DNA of 57,422 nucleotides, taken from the NCBI GenBank assembly GCA_937899725.1, contig CALCCA010000175.1, positions 1 to 57,422 on the forward strand, read 5' to 3'. Both the position numbers and the translations under genes were made by a program. The notes under the pieces are model-generated. The model saw nothing but the letters and a program-made list of their open reading frames with translations. It did no database searches and was not told the DNA's origin. Below, piece after piece: positions 53,699-57,422 of the stretch (within the stretch, counting starts at the first letter, position 1; the number at the start of each line of letters is the position of its first letter). Source of the DNA: an uncultured Halomicronema sp. (GTDB lineage: Bacteria; Cyanobacteriota; Cyanobacteriia; Phormidesmidales; Phormidesmidaceae).

Positions 53699-54086
53699 GA
53701 CACGCTCCAGAGTGAGAAAAATGTTGAGCAGTGCGGTTGACTGCTCTGTGGCGATCACTCAGGGAGTTTTTCAGCGTTTTATGCGAATGGGCAAAACTTG
53801 GCAGTTTTCGGCAAACTTGGCTCGACGGGGAATCTCCTACTTAGCGATCGCTCTCCCGATGCCATCCCGAAAGGGCTGGGGAGCCGGAGGACGGGGGAGC
53901 CAGTCTTGTCGCGATGTCTCGAAGAATCGGTATCAAAGCCGTGGTTGAGGCGATCGGAAAGGTGGGAATTTACTGAAGCGTGGGGCGATAAAGGTGACCA
54001 TCCCCTAGCCGCAATAAAGAGAAAAGCACTGTGTCTCGGTCTAGAATTGGGTAACTCGCAAGAACACAATTCCAATAATTTCAACG
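53699..54086. other. Intergenic region, no gene seen
   Basis: About 390 bp between divergent genes, containing the promoters of the giant gene and of the toxin-antitoxin pair. A 99-codon plus frame (53798-54097) overlaps the antitoxin start out of frame and is rejected. Confidence 0.4.
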
Positions 54087-54329
54087 ATGAACTATAGAAA
54101 CTACATCACGATAGAACCCAACAAACGTGGTGGTAAGCCTTGTGTGCGCGGCTTGCGAATCACAGTTTATGAAGTGCTTGAATACCTAGCTTCTGAGATG
54201 AGTGAAGCAGAAATTCTCGATGATTTTCCTGATCTGACACGAGAAGATTTAAAGGCTTGTATTGCTTATGCTGCCGATCGTGAGCGCCGATTCATGACCC
54301 CTCCACTCTCACATGAAGTTACTGTTTGA
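54087..54329 (+). CDS. DUF433 antitoxin
   Basis: An 80-residue protein with the DUF433 core: YITIEPNKRGGKPCVRGLRITVYEVLEYLASEMSEAEILDDFPDLTREDLKACIAYA. DUF433 is a winged-helix-like antitoxin partner of DUF5615 PIN-like toxins. Its last 17 bases overlap the start of the toxin gene, a common toxin-antitoxin arrangement. A weak GATGAA-type RBS. Confidence 0.9.
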   Translation: MNYRNYITIEPNKRGGKPCVRGLRITVYEVLEYLASEMSEAEILDDFPDLTREDLKACIAYAADRERRFMTPPLSHEVTV

Positions 54330-54645
54330 TGAAAACTTGTCGCCTAAATTACCGAACCGCTTGAGCGATCTTTTTCCAGACTCGCTTCATGTTCGAGATG
54401 TGGGCATGAAAGCGACCATCGATCCGGTAGTTTGGGATTATGCCAAGGACAATGATTTGATGATTGTCTCGAAAGATGCTGATATGCACGATCTGAGCTT
54501 GGTATTTGGAAATCCACCAAAAGTCATTTGGCTTCGACTTGGCAACTGTTCGACATTACAAGTTGAAAACTTGCTGTGCCGAGAGTTAGACGCGATCAAA
54601 CTCTTTTATAAAGATCGAAGTTTATCTTTGCTGGCTCTGTCGTAA
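54313..54645 (+). CDS. DUF5615 PIN-like toxin
   Basis: A 110-residue protein. It opens MKLLFDENLSPKL, a PIN-like (Mut7-C) acidic motif, and keeps VSKDADMHDLS and VIWLRLGNCST, the remaining metal-site blocks. It is expected to be an RNase toxin neutralised by the DUF433 protein encoded just upstream. The start codon lies inside the antitoxin gene in another frame, so translation is probably coupled. Confidence 0.9.
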   Translation: MKLLFDENLSPKLPNRLSDLFPDSLHVRDVGMKATIDPVVWDYAKDNDLMIVSKDADMHDLSLVFGNPPKVIWLRLGNCSTLQVENLLCRELDAIKLFYKDRSLSLLALS

Positions 54646-54681
54646 GGTGCCAAGTGCTGGTGGTGGGCACCGTTAGCCTGC

Positions 54682-54779
54682 GGGAGCATCCCACTTTTGC
54701 AGATATACCAAAATGCTGGACGGCAGCATAAGGGTTTCGGATTACTCTCATCGTGTTTTCACGAAAGTGGGATGCTCCC
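54682..54779. mobile_element. 98-bp MITE-like element
   Basis: Perfect 16-bp terminal inverted repeats, GGGAGCATCCCACTTT (54682-54697) and AAAGTGGGATGCTCCC (54764-54779), enclose 66 bp with no coding capacity. The flanks carry a direct repeat TAGCCTGC at 54674-54681 and 54780-54787, extendable to TAGCCTGCGG, as expected from target duplication. It lies 36 bp past the toxin stop. Confidence 0.85.
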
Positions 54780-54855
54780 TAGCCTGCGGTTTCATGAATC
54801 GTGTACTTTGCATTTTCGTAAAATTGCTCTCAAGACGTAATCGCAGGAGAACTGT

Positions 54856-55371
54856 GTGGCCTTAGATGGGAAAAATCCTAAACTGGAAAACGTCGATACG
54901 TTTGAGCGAGATCAAAGCTGGATTTTTGTTGTTTTCGTTGTCATTTTTTTACTGTTTATCGGATTGATCACGGCGTTCGAGGGGTTTCGTCGGTTCAACG
55001 GTGAAGGATTTATTCTGATAGTTTTTGGCCTAGTTCTTTGCGGTTTGGCATTGCGATATCGCTGGTATGCGCGCAAGCCAGCCGTGGAGGTGAGCGATCG
55101 CAAAATTCTGGTTCGTCGCTTACTCTTCCCCAGTCACCAAATTCACACTCGTGATGTCACAAAAATCGAGGCGCAGCTACATAAAATCCGGCCTCAGCGA
55201 TCGCACTCGGGATATCACCTGATTGAATACATCACCTGCACCCACCGAAAAGGTCAGGTGACGAAATTTATTGCGCCACGATTCTTTTCTAATGAAGACT
55301 TACTTGATTCACTGCAGTTGAAAACTGGGGTTCAAGTTGAGCGATTACCCATGATTGAGCGAAAACCATAG
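54856..55371 (+). CDS. Two-helix membrane protein of unknown function
   Basis: A 171-residue protein. Two adjacent membrane segments (about residues 22-42, IFVVFVVIFLLFIGLITAF, and 52-68) precede a cytoplasmic C-terminal part with many basic residues (EVSDRKILVRRLLFPSHQ and following). The start is GTG at 54856 with AGGAGA 6 bases upstream. The soluble part resembles a PH-like or YdbT-type fold only loosely. Not recognised. Confidence 0.7.
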   Translation: MALDGKNPKLENVDTFERDQSWIFVVFVVIFLLFIGLITAFEGFRRFNGEGFILIVFGLVLCGLALRYRWYARKPAVEVSDRKILVRRLLFPSHQIHTRDVTKIEAQLHKIRPQRSHSGYHLIEYITCTHRKGQVTKFIAPRFFSNEDLLDSLQLKTGVQVERLPMIERKP

Positions 55372-55408
55372 GATAGCGATCGCCCACGATGACAGGAGAT
55401 CAGCAAAG

Positions 55409-55437
55409 CGATCGCCTCTGAACTTCAGAGGCGATCG
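55409..55437. terminator. Hairpin between convergent genes
   Basis: CGATCGCCTCTGAA and its exact complement are separated by one base, so the real loop is GAACTTC or similar. T-runs are weak on both sides, so it may end transcripts only partially. Confidence 0.5.
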
Positions 55438-55478
55438 TTGAACCATATCTATCAGCTTGTACTGCTGTGACTGTATTT

Positions 55479-55889
55479 TTAGATATCTACGCGCCGTTGG
55501 AAAGTTAGCAGAACGTCCGAGATGCCGATATCGTTATTGTTGTCATCAAATATGGAATGGTCTACTAGGATAAAGCGGATACGATTTTCTGCTCCTGGAA
55601 CAAACAAGTTGCCATTGAGAAACTCATGATGTGATCGGATAACGTTTGAGGCATCGAATGTCACATCGATTTGCACATTCTGACCAGCGTTGTCCGGATT
55701 GATCCAGAGCTGAAGATCGGTCTCCTGACGTGCACGATATTTAAACTGAATGACTGGCTTAGCGAGGTTTGTCCCCATGACAAAGTCGTCGGGCAGCTGA
55801 AAGTTGAGGTCAATAGCGTTAGGGGTGCCGTCAAATCGGCGCGACCCATCTTGCAGCGTGAGGTAGTCAGACAAGGTAACAGTAGCCAT
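55479..55889 (-). CDS. Hypothetical beta-rich protein (136 residues)
   Basis: A small protein without signal or membrane segment, starting MATVTLSDYLTLQDGSRRF. It is rich in beta-forming residues with a DNNNNDIGISD loop that may bind calcium. AAGGAG precedes the ATG at good spacing, which supports it. I do not recognise a family. The neighbourhood (SMI1 protein, Rhs fragments) is accessory in type. Confidence 0.65.
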   Translation of the reverse strand: MATVTLSDYLTLQDGSRRFDGTPNAIDLNFQLPDDFVMGTNLAKPVIQFKYRARQETDLQLWINPDNAGQNVQIDVTFDASNVIRSHHEFLNGNLFVPGAENRIRFILVDHSIFDDNNNDIGISDVLLTFQRRVDI

Positions 55890-56040
55890 AGCGATCTCCT
55901 TAATTAAATAGAAAGGTGCAGAAAAAGCGGTTGCTCTTTCTGCATGTCACTCAGATAGAACGGCCAGGTTTTATGCAAATGGTGAGAATAAAACAACTCT
56001 TTGGCTAAGGTGATGACCCTTCGTAAAAAACGTGTTGTGG

Positions 56041-56080
56041 AAAAAGCGATCGCACCTCAAATAAAGGGCGATCGCTTTTT
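56041..56080 (-). terminator. Rho-independent terminator
   Basis: AAAAAGCGATCGC (56041-56053) pairs with GCGATCGCTTTTT (56068-56080). A and T runs on both sides allow action in both directions. It fits the end of the minus-strand SMI1/remnant transcript. Confidence 0.85.
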
Positions 56081-56121
56081 TGACTTGATAGAAAGCAAAG
56101 AATCAGGGCAAAACGAAGACT

Positions 56122-56349
56122 CTAGTTAGCGTCAAGAAACTCAATGGTGGAGCCGCTGTCCACCCCCTCAATGATGAGTTTCATGTTAGGGAGAGGACTA
56201 TCGCCGCTGTTTTCTGTGAGGGGATAATTGAACTGCCAGGGGTCATTGTCTTCCTCATACTGACCGATCGCACCGGTAAAACTCAGCCGTAGATTGGGTT
56301 GAGCAAACGAAACCCAATATTCTCCTAATGTAAATCCTTGCGCTTGCCA
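56122..56349 (-). pseudogene. Open frame without start, probable gene remnant
   Basis: A minus-strand frame of 75 sense codons, open from a TGA at 56350-56352 to TAG at 56122. It encodes a protein-like sequence (TLGEYWVSFAQPNLRLSF, then QYEEDNDPWQFNYPLTENSG, then LIIEGVDSGSTIEFLDAN). It has no ATG or GTG near the front. A terminator follows 42 bp past its stop. It looks like the 3' end of a lost gene, or of one joined by a frameshift. Family not recognised. Confidence 0.45.
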
Positions 56350-56399
56350 TCAACGCCGTTGCCGCTCTGAGTGATTTGCGTGACCTGGTCTTCGACGAA
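56325..56399 (-). pseudogene. Rhs/YD-repeat-like fragment
   Basis: A 24-residue open piece, FVEDQVTQITQSGNGVDGKR, ending KDLH then stop. It resembles the GQVTxITQSGN..GDKRVDF unit of Rhs/YD-repeat proteins. It overlaps the 3' end of the SMI1 frame in another frame. Confidence 0.45.
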
Positions 56400-57045
56400 G
56401 CAAAGTCAAAACTCTATCGAGTATGGACTGTTTACTTCTGTCAGGTGGCTTCACGTAGGGGAAGTTCGCGGGTTGAAATTCTGAGTGAGGTAGGAAAGGC
56501 CAGCCAAACAAGCTTTTAGCTCCTTTCGGTAGGCCATCATAGACACTTTTATCAAGCACAGTAGCCAAGACAAATTTGTAAAAGCTTGTACCTAATCTGT
56601 AGACGCATTCTTCGTATTCTTCCGTGACTTCTGACTGTATCAGATAAATACCACAATTTTCGTCAAGGGTATTTATGCTTCTAAAATCCCATACGGCTAC
56701 TACGCAGCTATAGTTAGTTCCGAAAACCAAGCAGTTGCTGAGAAGAGCTAGGATATCCGTCTCTGGATGACTAACAAGCTTGTGAGAAACGACTCTTTGC
56801 TTGAACCAGTCAGTGAAATCATTTGAATAGTCAACCATTTCTCTTGTCGGGGAAAATATGCGCCACTCACCACCAAGTTCTCCTGATCCAAATGTCTGGC
56901 AAAATCGTTTGTAATCTGAAGGTAGGCACAGATTATAGTCTGTTTCAAATTGGGCAATATCTTGTTCGGATACAGGATCTAGCGAACCGTTAATCTTCAC
57001 CTTTAAGAGCAGCTCCATCCACATCTCTGCGTTATCTTGATTCAT
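56350..57045 (-). CDS. SMI1/KNR4-family protein, probable orphan immunity protein
   Basis: A 231-residue soluble protein. The N-terminal part (about residues 22-140) has the SMI1/KNR4 pattern: VSEQDIAQFETDYNLCLPSDYKRFCQTFGSGELGG, then a DILALLSNCLVFGTNYSC-type strand. This family often acts as immunity to polymorphic toxins (Rhs and CDI). The last 20 residues (TLLRRRPGHANHSERQRR) look unnatural and are read from DNA that in another frame encodes a Rhs-like fragment, so the C-terminus may be a junction product. AT-rich codon use suggests transfer. Confidence 0.72.
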   Translation of the reverse strand: MNQDNAEMWMELLLKVKINGSLDPVSEQDIAQFETDYNLCLPSDYKRFCQTFGSGELGGEWRIFSPTREMVDYSNDFTDWFKQRVVSHKLVSHPETDILALLSNCLVFGTNYSCVVAVWDFRSINTLDENCGIYLIQSEVTEEYEECVYRLGTSFYKFVLATVLDKSVYDGLPKGAKSLFGWPFLPHSEFQPANFPYVKPPDRSKQSILDRVLTLLRRRPGHANHSERQRR

Positions 57046-57228
57046 TATGCTTTTGTCTTAACTACCAATGATCGGGACAGAAATCTGCTCCTCATGCCAC
57101 CTGCAAGCTAGTACCTTCTTCATTCAAAGTACTTAAAACATCGCCAGCCCGAAAGCAAACTTAGATTTAAATAGGTAACTGCTAGATTGATTACTCTGTG
57201 AGTATTGTGACTTCGTGGCTAAAACTGT

Positions 57229-57351
57229 CTAAGCTATAGCGTCATAGGCAAAGTCCACGCGCTTGTCACCGACACGATTGCCGCCCTGGGTCACGCAGAT
57301 GACCATGCCATCAATCGTGTCGGTGACAAAGAAGACTCCAAGGCGCGTCAT
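57229..57351 (-). pseudogene. Rhs/YD-repeat-like fragment
   Basis: A 40-codon frame containing VTDTIDGMVICVTQGGNR, then VGDKRVDFAYDA and stop. The VTQGGNxVGDKRVDFxYDA pattern is of the Rhs/YD-repeat kind and matches the fragment near 56325. It lies 180 bp upstream of the SMI1 gene. It is either a decayed piece or the edge of a larger gene outside the window, but a stop follows YDAIA. Confidence 0.5.
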
Positions 57352-57422
57352 CAATTAATCCCAGGAATCTTGGCTCTACCGGGTCAACTATGCAGCCGTG
57401 GCAGGAAAATGCCAGCTAATTA

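Noticed and set aside
53798-54097. 99-codon plus frame before the antitoxin
   Set aside because: It overlaps the DUF433 start out of frame and has no family resemblance.
1-57422. tRNA, rRNA or tmRNA genes
   Set aside because: No T-loop plus acceptor-stem combinations or rRNA-like tracts were recognised by eye. A covariance-model scan would be needed to exclude them fully.

Overview
The window is chromosomal DNA from a cyanobacterium. The octamer GCGATCGC (HIP1) recurs throughout. The genes include orange carotenoid protein with fluorescence recovery protein, a rhodanese-fused MoeB, a cyanobacterial NAGPA-like lipoprotein and several cyanobacteria-type small proteins. GC content looks moderate to high and there are many signalling and secreted proteins. 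A Leptolyngbya-like or other filamentous lineage is plausible, but the sequence alone does not fix the genus.

Layout. Positions 0.3-8.8 kb (mostly minus strand) carry an NTT/MFS-like permease fused to HEAT repeats and a cyclic-nucleotide-binding domain, an SLC45-like MFS transporter, a WG-repeat protein, a TAXI-type binding protein and a small lipoprotein. moeB lies at 9.0-10.2 kb. The most notable unit is at 10.6-17.7 kb on the plus strand. It has a perfect NtcA box (GTA-N8-TAC) with a spaced -10, a guanidine-I (ykkC) riboswitch with an overlapping terminator, then guanidine hydrolase (gdmH), hypA, a type III glutamine synthetase-like gene (glnT), hypB and a three-gene NitT/TauT-type ABC importer. 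Together these read as a nitrogen-scavenging operon. Guanidine is imported and hydrolysed to urea and ammonia by a nickel enzyme matured by HypA/HypB, and the ammonia is probably assimilated by GlnT. Guanidine would be sensed through the riboswitch and nitrogen status through NtcA.

Positions 18.3-19.9 kb hold ocp and frp, for photoprotective quenching of phycobilisomes and its reversal. From 20.2 to 31.5 kb are envelope lipoproteins, a peptidoglycan-binding/HEAT membrane protein, a glycosyltransferase, a glutathione peroxidase, nusB-ftsY, a YHS-domain lipoprotein, a decayed IS1-like transposase fragment, a PAS-GGDEF cyclase, a 58-residue small protein and rpe. From 31.8 to 38.4 kb are a subtilase whose first triad position appears to be Glu, a DUF1232 protein, citramalate synthase and a NAGPA-like lipoprotein. 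Positions 38.5-42.7 kb hold a three-gene signalling operon: FIST sensor, hybrid histidine kinase, and a response regulator fused to a degenerate kinase module.

The last part is accessory-like. It contains an unrecognised 356-residue protein, a small secreted protein and a giant RTX/choice-of-anchor L/Calx-beta-type protein of about 2,600 residues. It also has a DUF433/DUF5615 toxin-antitoxin pair next to a 98-bp MITE-like element with perfect terminal repeats and flanking direct repeats. The right end carries a SMI1/KNR4 protein between two Rhs/YD-repeat-like fragments, which looks like an eroded polymorphic-toxin locus. No rRNA, tRNA, CRISPR array or intact insertion sequence was recognised.
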